A stretch of 64,000 bases of DNA from Pseudomonas sp. BGI-2 (GCF_004310295.1 NZ_SISB01000014.1:1-64000), one strand, 5' to 3'. Positions 44,740 to 53,571 are shown, counted from the first letter of the stretch. Notes: generated by a model not told the origin, from the letters alone. Program-made: numbers and translations.

Positions 44740-47700
44740 ATGGTAAGCAAGACCAACGAACAGGCGCTGGAAGCGGGCATTGAGAAATATCTGACCGGAA
44801 GCTGCTTGGAAGAGCAGTTGATCGTAAGCGAAGGCGCGGCTGAGCGTCCCTTTGGTCCCAACCACGGATACCGGATGGGCCGCGCCCAGAATTTCAATGC
44901 CCGTTATGCGGTGGATACCTGCTGGTTATGGCAATTCCTGCATGACAGCCAGTTCGATGAACTGGAGCGTCTTAAGCAACGTTACGACGATTGGGATCTG
45001 CGCATCCTGGAGCGTTTCGACCGGCTGGCGAAGAAGTATGGCGTACTGCATCTCCTCAAGCGTGGCCTCGCTATAGACGACGTTCACTTTAACCTGATGT
45101 ACCCCGCACCGCTGGCCAGCAGCTCAGAACGGGTCAAGCGCAACTTTGCGACGAACATCTTCAGCAGCAGCCGTCAGGTGCGTTACTCCCTGAGCAATAC
45201 CCTGGAAGAGATCGACATGGTGCTCTTCATCAACGGGCTGCCCTTCGCCACCCTGGAGCTGAAGAACCCCTGGACCGGCCAGACCGCCCGTTATCACGGA
45301 CAGAAGCAGTACAAGCAGGATCGCGACAGCAGTCAGCCCCTGCTGCAATTCGGTCGTTGCTTGGTGCATATGACGGTAGATACCGATGAGGTCTATATGA
45401 CCACCAAGCTCGCCGGTGACGCTACCTTCTTCCTACCGTTCAACAAGGGTCACAATCATGGTGCCGGCAACCCGCCCAACCGCGATGGCCACAGGAGTGC
45501 TTACCTGTGGCGGGAAATCTTCAACCGACAGAGCGTGGCCAACATCATCCAGCACTTCGTTCGTCTGGACGGCAGCAGCAAAACACCGCTGACCAAGCGG
45601 ACGCTTTTCTTCCCGCGCTACCACCAATTGGATGTAGTGCGGGAACTTGTGGCGCATGCCAGCTCGCATGGAGTGGGCCAGCGCTACTTGATCCAGCACT
45701 CGGCCGGCTCGGGCAAGTCGAACTCCATTACTTGGGCGGCCTATCAGTTGATCGAAACCTACCCGGCTTCGCTGGATGTGGCTGGGGCCAGGGGGCTGGA
45801 TGTGCCGCTCTTCGATTCGGTCATTGTGGTGACAGACCGGCGCTTGCTGGACAAGCAGTTGCGCGAAAACATTCGGGATTTTTCGGAGGTTAAGAACATC
45901 ATCGCTCCAGCGCTGAAATCTTCGGATTTAAAGCACGCGCTGGAACAGGGCAAAAAAATCATCATCACCACCATCCAGAAGTTCCCGGTGATCGTCGAAG
46001 GTATCGACGATATGAGTAGCAAGCGCTTTGCCGTGATCATTGACGAAGCCCACGGCTCGCAGGATGGCAGCTCCCACGGAAAAATGAACAGGGTGATGGG
46101 AGGGGATGAACTGGATGACGCACAAGAGAAAATCCTTGGTGCTATCAAGAAAAGCAAGATGCAGGGAAACGCCTCCTACTTCGCCTTCACCGCTACGCCG
46201 AAGAACAGCACTCTGGAGAAGTTCGGGCAACTCCAGGCTGATGGCCGCTTCGAGCCGTTCCACCTGTATTCAATGAAGCAAGCCATCGAGGAAGGTTTCA
46301 TCCTTGATGTGCTGGCGAACTACACCACCTACAAAAGCTATTACGAAATCCGCAAGTCCATCGAAGATAACCCGCTGTTCGACAAGTTAAAGGCGCAGAA
46401 GAAGTTACGTACCTATGTTGAGCGCGACCAGCAGACCATCAACGCCAAAGCCGAGATCATGCTGGATCACTTTATCGAGCAGGTGGTCATCCCGAAAAAA
46501 CTCAAGAGTCTGGCCAAGGGCATGGTCATCACCCAGAACATTGAGGCGGCCATCCGTTATCACAAGGCCATCTGCCGATTGCTGGAGACTCGGGGCAACC
46601 CGTTCAAGGTGTTGATCGCCTTCTCCGGCGACAAGCTGGTGGACGGCATCGAATATAGTGAGGCTCAGATTAACGGCTTCGCCGAAGGAGACACTCGGGA
46701 CAAGTTCGATACCGAGGAGTACCGCTTACTTGTTGTAGCTAACAAGTATTTGACCGGTTTTGATCAGCCCAAGCTATGCGCCATGTATGTCGACAAGAAG
46801 TTGCAGGACGTGCTCGCCGTGCAAGCGCTGTCACGCCTCAATCGCGCTGCGCCGAAATGGGGCAAGAAGACCGAAGACTTGTTCGTTCTCGACTTTTTCA
46901 ACCTAGTAGAGGAAATCAAGACGTCCTTCGATCCTTTCTACACAGCCACCAGTCTATCCGGCGCCACGGATATCAATGTGCTTCATGAGCTCAAGGATCA
47001 ACTGGACGAGGTGGGAGTTTACGAGTGGCCGGAGGTGGAGTCTTTTGCTGCGCAGTACTTCGACAATGTCGACGCTGAGCGGTTGGCTGTGCTGATTGAT
47101 ATTGCCGTCGAGCGTTACGACGTTGAACTGGAGCTGGAGGATGAGGAGAAAATTGATTTCAAAATTAAGGCAAAGCAGTTCGTAAAGATCTACGGGCAGA
47201 TGGCTTCGATCATGCCTTTTGAGATCGTTGCCTGGGAAAAGCTCTTCTGGTTCCTCAAGTTCCTGATACCGAAGCTAAAGGTCGAGGACAAGCACGCCGA
47301 CGAGATCGACGCCCTACTGAACTCAGTGGACCTTTCTTCGTATGGGCTGGAGCGCGTAAAGCTCAATCACTCAATTGTATTGGACGACTCCGAAACCACG
47401 CAGGATCCGGCAAACCCCAATCCGCGGGGGGTGCACGGTGGCGATCAGGAAACTGACCCGTTGGATCAGATCATCCAATCCTTTAACGACCGCTGGTTCC
47501 AGGCCTGGGGAGTAACGAATGAAGAAAAGCGTGTGAAATTCCTGAGTATCGTTAAGGGCATTCAAGAGCATCCTGATTTCGATGCCAAATACCAGAAGAG
47601 CCAGGACGAAGACCACCGCAAACTGGCCTTCGACAAAATCTTTGATGAAGTCATGCTGCGGCGTCGGCGCGAGGATCTAGAGCTGTACCGATTGGTGGCT

Positions 47701-47757
47701 AGCGATGCTGCACTCAAGTCAACCTTGCAGGGAAATATACGAGGGATGTTAGGGTGA
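44740..47757 (+). CDS. hsdR: Type I restriction endonuclease subunit HsdR
   Basis: Motor/nuclease subunit, 1005 residues. N-terminal PD-(D/E)XK nuclease domain (about 1-260, with EIDMVLFINGLPFATLELKN, the E/D...ELK pattern), helicase Walker A SAGSGKSNS near 322, DEAH box IDEAHGSQ from about residue 434, FAFTATPKN, and a C-terminal helical domain. ATG 44740 after AAGGAAGCCAGC. Its stop overlaps the GTG of the DUF5655-type gene, placing that gene in the same unit. Confidence 0.92.
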   Translation: MVSKTNEQALEAGIEKYLTGSCLEEQLIVSEGAAERPFGPNHGYRMGRAQNFNARYAVDTCWLWQFLHDSQFDELERLKQRYDDWDLRILERFDRLAKKYGVLHLLKRGLAIDDVHFNLMYPAPLASSSERVKRNFATNIFSSSRQVRYSLSNTLEEIDMVLFINGLPFATLELKNPWTGQTARYHGQKQYKQDRDSSQPLLQFGRCLVHMTVDTDEVYMTTKLAGDATFFLPFNKGHNHGAGNPPNRDGHRSAYLWREIFNRQSVANIIQHFVRLDGSSKTPLTKRTLFFPRYHQLDVVRELVAHASSHGVGQRYLIQHSAGSGKSNSITWAAYQLIETYPASLDVAGARGLDVPLFDSVIVVTDRRLLDKQLRENIRDFSEVKNIIAPALKSSDLKHALEQGKKIIITTIQKFPVIVEGIDDMSSKRFAVIIDEAHGSQDGSSHGKMNRVMGGDELDDAQEKILGAIKKSKMQGNASYFAFTATPKNSTLEKFGQLQADGRFEPFHLYSMKQAIEEGFILDVLANYTTYKSYYEIRKSIEDNPLFDKLKAQKKLRTYVERDQQTINAKAEIMLDHFIEQVVIPKKLKSLAKGMVITQNIEAAIRYHKAICRLLETRGNPFKVLIAFSGDKLVDGIEYSEAQINGFAEGDTRDKFDTEEYRLLVVANKYLTGFDQPKLCAMYVDKKLQDVLAVQALSRLNRAAPKWGKKTEDLFVLDFFNLVEEIKTSFDPFYTATSLSGATDINVLHELKDQLDEVGVYEWPEVESFAAQYFDNVDAERLAVLIDIAVERYDVELELEDEEKIDFKIKAKQFVKIYGQMASIMPFEIVAWEKLFWFLKFLIPKLKVEDKHADEIDALLNSVDLSSYGLERVKLNHSIVLDDSETTQDPANPNPRGVHGGDQETDPLDQIIQSFNDRWFQAWGVTNEEKRVKFLSIVKGIQEHPDFDAKYQKSQDEDHRKLAFDKIFDEVMLRRRREDLELYRLVASDAALKSTLQGNIRGMLG

Positions 47758-48680
47758 GCGATATCCAACTCTTTCGATTAAACACCATTAACGGTGCCTG
47801 TGAATTACCCGGCCGTGCAGTGGCCGTAGAAAAACAGCTACAGAGTTTAATCGAAGCGCAGATGGAAACCTTCCTCGGGGTGCGCTTTCTCGCGACCGAA
47901 TACGCCACCGGTAAAACCCACAAGGGTCGTATTGACTCGCTGGGTCTCGACGAGAATGGCTGTCCGGTAATCATCGAATACAAGCGTCACAGCAACGAGA
48001 ATGTAATTAATCAGGGGCTGTTCTATCTCGATTGGTTGCTGGATCATCAGGCCGAGTTTCGCTGGTTGGTGATGGAAAAATTGGGGAAAGAGGCCGCCGA
48101 ACAGATTGAGTGGAGCGGCACGCGACTGCTATGTATAGCCGCCGATTTCACCCGTTACGATCAGCATGCGGTACAACTGATCCAGCGCAATATTGAGCTG
48201 ATCCGCTACAAATTGTTCGCAGATGACCTGCTGCTGTTTGAGCTGGTCAATGTGGTGAGCGTGGCTGATGCATCGGCATCAGCAAAGTCTGTAGAAAGCG
48301 GAGCGGGCAAACCTACCCTCACCGCTAAGGATAAGACTTGGCAGGAACAACTGGCCCAGGCGCCGTCGGACATCTCTTCGCTTTTTGAGCAGACCACCAG
48401 CTACCTGCAGTCTCTCGGCGATGATGTACAAGAGAAGCCCTTGAAGCTCTACCTCGCATTTCGTCGTTTGAAAAACTTCGCCAGCTTAGTGGTGCAGTCC
48501 AAGCGGCTACAGCTTTACCTCAAGCTCAATCCTGATTCTGTCGAACTTATTGAGGACTTCAGCCGTGATGTGCGCGCCATCGGTCACTGGGGGACCGGCG
48601 ATTTGGAGTTGAGCCTGCGCACTCTGGCTGATCTGGAAAGAGCCAAAGTACTGATTGAACGCAGCTACCAAGAGAACTAG
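47754..48680 (+). CDS. PD-(D/E)XK-like / DUF5655-type protein
   Basis: 308 residues. The N-terminal half has a nuclease-like pattern: GRIDSLGLDENG (D) followed by VIIEYKR (E-x-K) at about residues 63-83. A linker about 165-200 is rich in Ala/Ser, and the C-terminal DUF5655-like domain runs from about 215 (LYLAFRRLKNFASLVVQSKR). GTG 47754 overlaps the hsdR stop. Common next to defence genes; whether it cuts DNA here is an inference from the motif. Confidence 0.75.
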   Translation: MSDIQLFRLNTINGACELPGRAVAVEKQLQSLIEAQMETFLGVRFLATEYATGKTHKGRIDSLGLDENGCPVIIEYKRHSNENVINQGLFYLDWLLDHQAEFRWLVMEKLGKEAAEQIEWSGTRLLCIAADFTRYDQHAVQLIQRNIELIRYKLFADDLLLFELVNVVSVADASASAKSVESGAGKPTLTAKDKTWQEQLAQAPSDISSLFEQTTSYLQSLGDDVQEKPLKLYLAFRRLKNFASLVVQSKRLQLYLKLNPDSVELIEDFSRDVRAIGHWGTGDLELSLRTLADLERAKVLIERSYQEN

Positions 48681-48710
48681 AGCTGAGGTCTCGCCGAAAT
48701 ATCGACCACA

Positions 48711-48745
48711 AAAAAGCCCCAGACCCTAAGATCTGAGGCTTTCTC
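48711..48745 (+). terminator. Terminator-like hairpin after the hsd operon
   Basis: AAAGCC (48713-48718) / GGCTTT (48737-48742) with an imperfect inner stem AGA..TCT, 31 bp after the DUF5655-type gene. Confidence 0.6.
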
Positions 48746-48753
48746 GTTTCTAC

Positions 48754-48806
48754 TATATGGTGCACCAGGCGGGATTCGAACCCACGACCACTGCCTTCGG
48801 AGGGCA
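48754..48806. repeat. Left attachment site (partial tRNA-Arg copy)
   Basis: 53 bp identical to 60486-60538. It carries the tRNA 3' end through the anticodon arm and then diverges, so it is not a functional tRNA. Confidence 0.9.
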
Positions 48807-48900
48807 TAATTAATCCCTGTGAAACCACGCTTGCGCCAGTAAAATCAAATGGTTACTGTCCGCTTGAGTCCGTCAAATCAGACTGGTATTGTTAATTCTT

Positions 48901-48918
48901 CTGTCACGCTGCTGTCAC
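48901..48918 (+). repeat. Terminal arm repeat, left copy
   Basis: CTGTCACGCTGCTGTCAC, containing CTGTCAC twice at an 11-bp period. The same 18 bases occur in the same orientation at 60425-60442. The copies lie inside the element near each attachment site, so they are candidate integrase or excisionase arm sites. This copy ends 9 bp before the integrase start. Confidence 0.65.
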
Positions 48919-48927
48919 GGCCAGATT

Positions 48928-50139
48928 ATGAAGACCAAGATTACCGGCAGGTTGCTAGCAAACCTGGCTCCACAAGAAAAAGCATACCGCATCCATGATA
49001 CCTCCCAGCCGGGGCTTTTCATCCGCGTACTTCCCAGCGGACATGCCTCATATATGGTGACTTGGGCGCGGAACAAAGCGATAACGCTGGGGCGAGTGGG
49101 CAAGATGACGCTCGAACAAGCACGAACCGAGTCGGCTCAGTATCTTGCTGAGGCGCACGCTCATGGTGAGCCATTAGCCGTTTCTCAAGAACGAAAGGTG
49201 GGAGGTATGCCCACCTTCGAATCCTTTCTCACTGACCAATTCGAGCCTTGGTCGAAAACCCATCATCGAGATGCTGTTAACAGCTCCCGTGCCATTCGGA
49301 AGAGTTTTGCGGATCTGTTTACGCTGCGTCTCAATGAGATCGACGCTCGGCGCATAGAGTTATTGCGTACGACCTGGCTGTCGGGAGGCCTGACCCCTGC
49401 ATCCGCCAATCGGAATATGACACGCTTGCGCGGTGTGCTGACTCGGGCGGTCGAATGGGGTGTGCTAGAGGTACATCCGATGGCTAAGCTGAAACGCCTA
49501 AAAGTCGATAAGCGCGGTCGGGTGAGATATCTGACACCAGGAGAGGAAAAGGCACTACGTGACGCTATGACGGAGAGAGAGGCGACTATTTGTGCAGAGC
49601 GAGATAGTGCAAACAAATGGCGCACTGATCGTAAAAAGGATTTGATGGTTGACCTTAATAAACTTTATTTTGCTGATCACCTTAAGCCTTTAGTTCTAAT
49701 CTCAATCAATACAGGTATGCGAAGAGGTGAGGTATTCAACCTGACTTGGACAGACATTGACTTAAAAAATAAAATAATCACGGTGGAAGGCGCCACCTCA
49801 AAATCCGGACAGACGCGGCATATCCCGATAAACAAAGAATTACTGGAAATATTAACCAATTGGAAGGATCAAACTAGCGATAAAGGTTTCGTATTTCCCG
49901 GCAAAGATGGTCATAGGTTGGATAATGTTAAGAAGTCATGGGACGGACTTCTGACGCTTGCCAAAATTGAGGGATTCCGCTGGCATGATCTACGACATAC
50001 ATTCGCATCAAAGCTAGTTATGGCGGGGGTTCCCCTCAACACGGTGCGTGAGTTACTAGGCCATTCAGATCTTGCGATGACGCTGCGTTACGCACATTTG
50101 GCTCCCGATAGCAAGGCGGCAGCGGTGGAGCTGATTTAG
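48928..50139 (+). CDS. Tyrosine-type integrase
   Basis: 403-residue site-specific recombinase that should insert and excise the element at the tRNA. N-terminal DUF4102-like arm-binding region (ITGRLLANLAPQEKAYRIHD), a core-binding domain about 95-180, and a catalytic domain with Arg in NTGMRRGEVFNLTW, H353-x-x-R356 in WHDLRHTFAS, and GHSDLAMTLRYAH with the nucleophile Tyr388. ATG 48928 is preferred; the frame extends to TTG 48889. Integrase at the end distal to the intact tRNA. Confidence 0.9.
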   Translation: MKTKITGRLLANLAPQEKAYRIHDTSQPGLFIRVLPSGHASYMVTWARNKAITLGRVGKMTLEQARTESAQYLAEAHAHGEPLAVSQERKVGGMPTFESFLTDQFEPWSKTHHRDAVNSSRAIRKSFADLFTLRLNEIDARRIELLRTTWLSGGLTPASANRNMTRLRGVLTRAVEWGVLEVHPMAKLKRLKVDKRGRVRYLTPGEEKALRDAMTEREATICAERDSANKWRTDRKKDLMVDLNKLYFADHLKPLVLISINTGMRRGEVFNLTWTDIDLKNKIITVEGATSKSGQTRHIPINKELLEILTNWKDQTSDKGFVFPGKDGHRLDNVKKSWDGLLTLAKIEGFRWHDLRHTFASKLVMAGVPLNTVRELLGHSDLAMTLRYAHLAPDSKAAAVELI

Positions 50140-50143
50140 ATGA

Positions 50144-50683
50144 TCACTCTTCGCCTATCATTTTAAGGAAAGCTTCATACGTAGACTTAAAGTTTTGGTT
50201 CTTTTCCCTAAATGCTGCAAAATCTTCCAGCGATGGCATTCTTCTCGATACCTCATGTAAATCTAACTGTGGAGTTTTGGAAATATAATCCGGTTTTATA
50301 ATTTCATCCTCAATTGAGAAGAGTTCTGATTTGCCAAAGAAAGTATCGTTAGATTGAGTGACCGCAGATGCGATTATTTTATCTTTTGCGCTTAGAGCAT
50401 TCGGCGCAATGTAATAAGTTCTAAGCTTCGTAAGAATAGGATCGTCGTCGCAGTGAGCCGTTACAAGAGCCGTTTCTAAGTCTAATTGTCCATTTTTTAA
50501 AGCGTCATCATTTATAATGTCTTCTACATCTTCAATTAAAAAGTTCGCGGCAGCTTCAGTTATCAAATCCTCGATGATCTGAGTTGAGGTCTTGCCCGTT
50601 GAATTTGATAACCCCTCTAGCAAAGCTTTGGAAATCGGTTTCACACGAAGGTGAATCGTTTCGGATTTTTTTCTGACGGCCAT
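50144..50683 (-). CDS. Hypothetical protein with ribbon-helix-helix-like N-terminus
   Basis: 179 residues. The N-terminus (KKSETIHLRVKPISKALLEG, then LSNSTGKTSTQIIEDLITEA) resembles a CopG-type DNA-binding fold; the acidic C-terminal part is not recognised. Start 50683 with AAGGA upstream. Convergent with the integrase (4-bp gap) and divergent from the AlpA-like gene; the repeats between them would be natural operators for it. Not recognised as a named family. Confidence 0.65.
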   Translation of the reverse strand: MAVRKKSETIHLRVKPISKALLEGLSNSTGKTSTQIIEDLITEAAANFLIEDVEDIINDDALKNGQLDLETALVTAHCDDDPILTKLRTYYIAPNALSAKDKIIASAVTQSNDTFFGKSELFSIEDEIIKPDYISKTPQLDLHEVSRRMPSLEDFAAFREKNQNFKSTYEAFLKMIGEE

Positions 50684-50700
50684 GATTTTTTTCCTTGAGC

Positions 50701-50774
50701 TGTGGTGCCGCTAAGGTTGCCACACATGTGGCGTGCAACACAAGAAAATGTGTTGACACAAAAGTGGCACCACA
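50701..50774. promoter_or_regulatory. Operator-rich divergent promoter region
   Basis: Holds CAACACA (50736-50742) / TGTGTTG (50749-50755), a perfect inverted repeat with 6-bp spacer; TGTGGTGCC (50701-50709) / GGCACCACA (50766-50774); and palindrome CACATGTG near 50723-50730. A consensus -35 TTGACA sits at 50753-50758; the matching -10 for the AlpA-like gene is weak. Confidence 0.6.
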
Positions 50775-50831
50775 ATAAGGTGGCTACACAAACCCAGCCA
50801 GTCATGGCATCAGCAGCTAAGGAATTATCAG

Positions 50832-51032
50832 ATGAGTCTGAACAACCCAATAACTCCCCTCTCAGTAGGCGTTGACGATGGTGCGCGATTGATTGGTGTC
50901 GCTCGATCCATGTTCTACGAAATTCTGGCGAGGAGAGAAATCGAGAGCTTTAAGCTGGGCCGACGCCGATTGGTATTGGTCAAAAATCTGGAGGCTTTCA
51001 TCAACCGCCAAGCCAAGGAGAACAGCAGATGA
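50832..51032 (+). CDS. AlpA-like helix-turn-helix / excisionase protein
   Basis: 66 residues with the MerR/AlpA-type helix-turn-helix DDGARLIGVARSMFYEILAR followed by the wing FKLGRRRLVLVKNLEAFI. Such proteins act as excisionases or control integrase genes. ATG 50832 with AAGGAATT upstream. Overlaps the next small ORF by ATGA. Confidence 0.75.
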   Translation: MSLNNPITPLSVGVDDGARLIGVARSMFYEILARREIESFKLGRRRLVLVKNLEAFINRQAKENSR

Positions 51033-51169
51033 GCCTCCGCATCATTGATTACGCTGGAAACGTCTTGGGCATGCTTCAGCTATCAGGAGCGATCCTCCTG
51101 GCAGATTTGGAATCACTCCGCCGATTAGGTGCTTACCGAGTGGAACTCATCAAGCGTGGCGAAAATTGA
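51029..51169 (+). CDS. 46-residue small protein
   Basis: ATG 51029 overlaps the AlpA-like stop (ATGA) and has AAGGAG at 51015-51020. Sequence begins MSLRIIDYAGNVLGMLQLSG and ends KRGEN. Translationally coupled and closed by an intrinsic terminator, so it is probably real; function unknown. Confidence 0.6.
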   Translation: MSLRIIDYAGNVLGMLQLSGAILLADLESLRRLGAYRVELIKRGEN

Positions 51170-51178
51170 TTGAAAAAA

Positions 51179-51210
51179 AAGCCTCTGCCCGAATGGCCAG
51201 AGGCTTTGTC
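51179..51210 (+). terminator. Intrinsic terminator
   Basis: AAGCCTCTG (51179-51187) / CAGAGGCTT (51198-51206), preceded by an A-run and followed by TG-TC, 10 bp after the 46-residue ORF. Confidence 0.7.
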
Positions 51211-51475
51211 ACTAATCAGATTCGCAAGCTTGGCAAATTCGTCTGTTGATTAGCGCAGTCACGAAAGGCATTAACAGTATTGCAAGCCGAATACCTTTTT
51301 GATTCTGTAAATGGTTGCTTCCCCTGCATCTGCTGTGTGAGATATCTCTCGTATAGGTAGACCTAACTGATAGTCCGAGAGCTGCTTGCCAAGCTATATC
51401 AGATATCTATTGATGATAGGTATACGATTCAATTATCATTGATCTATCGAATTATAGATCAAAGAATAGCTCGCC
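51211..51475 (+). promoter_or_regulatory. Resolvase upstream region with inverted repeats
   Basis: About 265 bp without a gene, AT-rich. Perfect 9-bp inverted repeat TTGATCTAT-CGAATT-ATAGATCAA at 51439-51462, 13 bases before the resolvase start; further CTCTCG/CGAGAG and TATCA/TGATA pairs lie upstream. Probably the recombination (res-like) and promoter site of the resolvase. Confidence 0.55.
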
Positions 51476-52102
51476 ATGAATGCCCACCTGTATCTCCGAG
51501 CATCGACCAAAGACCAGGACGCCAACCGTGCAAAAGTCGCCCTGGAGTTTTTCGCTACCGAAAAAGGGTTGAGCATCATTGGTATCTACGCTGAGAACAT
51601 CAGTGGTACCAAGCTCGACCGCCCTCAGTTGCTTGCCCTACTCGATACTGCCGAAAAGGGAGACGTACTTTTGGTTGAGTCCGTAGACCGCCTTAGTCGG
51701 CTCTCGCCGACAGACTGGGACACCTTGAAAGCGACCATCAAAGTCAAGGGGCTTCGGTTGGTTGTAGCTGATCTGCCCACCAGCCACATGCTGGTTGAGG
51801 CGAAGGGAATTACAGGTCAGATCATGGATGTGATCAACAATATGCTGATCGACCTGATGGCGACGATGGCGAGGTTGGATCAGGAGAAGCGTGTGGAACG
51901 TATCAGGCAAGGTCTGGAGAACAAACGTGCAGCTGATCCTGAATGGAAGCCAGCAGGCAAAGGCAAGAACGTGGCCAAGTGGGCGGAAGTTCAATCGCTG
52001 ATGCAGAAGCATCCTACGATGTCTGCTGATCAGATTGCCAAGCTGGCTGAGTGCGGTGTTGCCACTGTGTACAGGATCAAACGAGAAACGAAGACTGCCT
52101 GA
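51476..52102 (+). CDS. Serine recombinase (resolvase/invertase family)
   Basis: 208 residues. Catalytic Ser10 in YLRASTKDQ with R8; the conserved SVDRLSRLS (about 70-78) carries the active-site arginines. The E-helix follows (MIDLMATMARLDQEKRVERI-like region about 125-150) and a C-terminal helix-turn-helix ADQIAKLAECGVATVYRIKR (about 185-204). Small resolvase of the Tn3/Gin group. It overlaps a following ORF by ATGA. Confidence 0.87.
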   Translation: MNAHLYLRASTKDQDANRAKVALEFFATEKGLSIIGIYAENISGTKLDRPQLLALLDTAEKGDVLLVESVDRLSRLSPTDWDTLKATIKVKGLRLVVADLPTSHMLVEAKGITGQIMDVINNMLIDLMATMARLDQEKRVERIRQGLENKRAADPEWKPAGKGKNVAKWAEVQSLMQKHPTMSADQIAKLAECGVATVYRIKRETKTA

Positions 52103-52350
52103 TGATCGCGCTACCCCTTTTCGCTTTGATTGGGGCAAAGGTGATAGCAATTCTTCAGTATCTCTGGCTCATCGCTAGATTCATACGCAAACGCTTCATT
52201 GATCGGAGAGACAGATCATCAGAGAGAAATTCGCTTACCCTTCGCTCCTCATGGAAGGTTGACTCGCAGTTTGTGTTGAATGTACTGTCTATTCATACAG
52301 TAAAGGGTGTTCCTCAAGAAGACCCCGTTTTGAGGGATCGGCCCGGTTAA
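52102..52350 (+). CDS. Possible small membrane protein
   Basis: 82 codons from an ATG overlapping the resolvase stop (ATGA). Residues 1-25 (MIALPLFALIGAKVIAILQY) form a hydrophobic segment and the rest is basic. The LexA box at 52283-52302 lies inside its 3' part, which makes real coding doubtful. Confidence 0.3.
   Translation: MIALPLFALIGAKVIAILQYLWLIARFIRKRFIDRRDRSSERNSLTLRSSWKVDSQFVLNVLSIHTVKGVPQEDPVLRDRPG
52283..52302 (+). promoter_or_regulatory. LexA (SOS) box
   Basis: TACTGT-CTATTCAT-ACAGTA: a CTG-N10-CAG site with both 6-base arms identical to the E. coli consensus. It lies 137-156 bp upstream of the preferred methyltransferase start and points to SOS control of the methylase/endonuclease set. 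Confidence 0.75.
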
Positions 52351-52438
52351 CTGGGCACCTTCTGCTTCGATTGGGCTAGTCTTGATGGTTTTGCTCAAGA
52401 CACTTGCCCTATACTCCGGCGATGAAAAAATATCAGCT

Positions 52439-53536
52439 ATGCATATCAATATGACACCCCATAAATTCCGTGTAATCGACCTATTTTCCGGTGCTGGTGG
52501 CATGACGCTCGGCTTCACAGATGAAAGGTTCTGTGGTGGGTTCGAGTGTGTTCTGTCGGTCGACAACGATGCGGCGGCAATGAGAACGCATGAGCAGGCA
52601 TATTCTGCTCCAGCGGTGGTGGGTAACATTGAGGATTGGCTGCAAACAAGCCCTGAGATTCCTGCTGCGGATGTAGTCATCGGTGGCCCACCCTGTCAAG
52701 GTTTTAGTCTTCTCAACAAAAACAGGACTGGGGATGGTCGTCGAGCTTTATGGGAGCCATACATGGATGTTGTGGAGCAGTGTGGTGCCAAAATGTTCGT
52801 GATGGAGAATGTCCCCGAACTGCTGCGTTCCAGTGAGTTTTTAGATATTCAAGATCGGGCAATATCTATGGGCTTTGAGATGATCTTTGAGGTTGTGAAC
52901 ACTGCCGATTATGGTGTGGCACAAACTCGAAAACGGTTGATTATCATCGGATGGAAAAAAAGGTTAGTCGAAACGCCCGTGTTGCCGATTAAGACTCATT
53001 CCAAGAATCCAGACGACCGATTTCTGCCTCCATGGAGAACGGTCAAAGATGTGATAGCAGATTTGCCGGAACCCGTTGGCATTCAAATTCGCGAGTGCGC
53101 TCCTCCTTTGAATTTACATTTTGGTCGCACTCCAACAGAGAAAAGCCTTGCTCGGTATAAGGCTGTACCTCCTGGCGGCAATCGCTTCGATTTGCAGCGA
53201 AATGCACCTGAGATTACTCCAGCATGTTGGATTCGCAAGACGTCGGGCGGCACTGATCTGTTTGGAAGACTTTGGTGGGATAGACCGAGCGTGACCATCA
53301 GAACTGAATTCTTCAAACCAGAGAAAGGTCGCTATCTACACCCAGAAAAGCATCGCCCGATAACTCACCGCGAAGCAGCGCGGATAATGGGATTCCCAGA
53401 TGACTTCCCTTTTCAAGGGACAAAAATTGAAATTGCACGCCAAATAGGTAATGCAGTACCTCCTCTTCTTGCTGGTGCTATAGCGAAAGTCGTATTGAAG
53501 GTGCTGAGTGCGAAGGCTGAGACAATGGCAGCGTAG
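52439..53536 (+). CDS. DNA (cytosine-5) methyltransferase
   Basis: C5-methyltransferase of about 365 residues. Motif I VIDLFSGAGGMTLGF, motif IV GGPPCQGFS with catalytic Cys86, motif VI MENVPEL, motif VIII AQTRKRLIIIG, and motifs IX-X in RPSVTIRTEFF and EIARQIGNAVPPLLAGAI are all intact. Start uncertain: ATG 52439 or 52451 fit best; the frame opens at TTG 52382. Neighbour to an HNH nuclease and Vsr, so probably the modification half of a type II system. The recognition sequence cannot be read. Confidence 0.9.
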   Translation: MHINMTPHKFRVIDLFSGAGGMTLGFTDERFCGGFECVLSVDNDAAAMRTHEQAYSAPAVVGNIEDWLQTSPEIPAADVVIGGPPCQGFSLLNKNRTGDGRRALWEPYMDVVEQCGAKMFVMENVPELLRSSEFLDIQDRAISMGFEMIFEVVNTADYGVAQTRKRLIIIGWKKRLVETPVLPIKTHSKNPDDRFLPPWRTVKDVIADLPEPVGIQIRECAPPLNLHFGRTPTEKSLARYKAVPPGGNRFDLQRNAPEITPACWIRKTSGGTDLFGRLWWDRPSVTIRTEFFKPEKGRYLHPEKHRPITHREAARIMGFPDDFPFQGTKIEIARQIGNAVPPLLAGAIAKVVLKVLSAKAETMAA

Positions 53537-53571
53537 TTAAGCGGACCGGTCTTGATTGCCTGATGCCTTAG

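Noticed and set aside
48754-48830. Second tRNA-Arg gene
   Set aside because: Only the 3' half is present and homology stops within the anticodon stem; it is an attachment-site scar.
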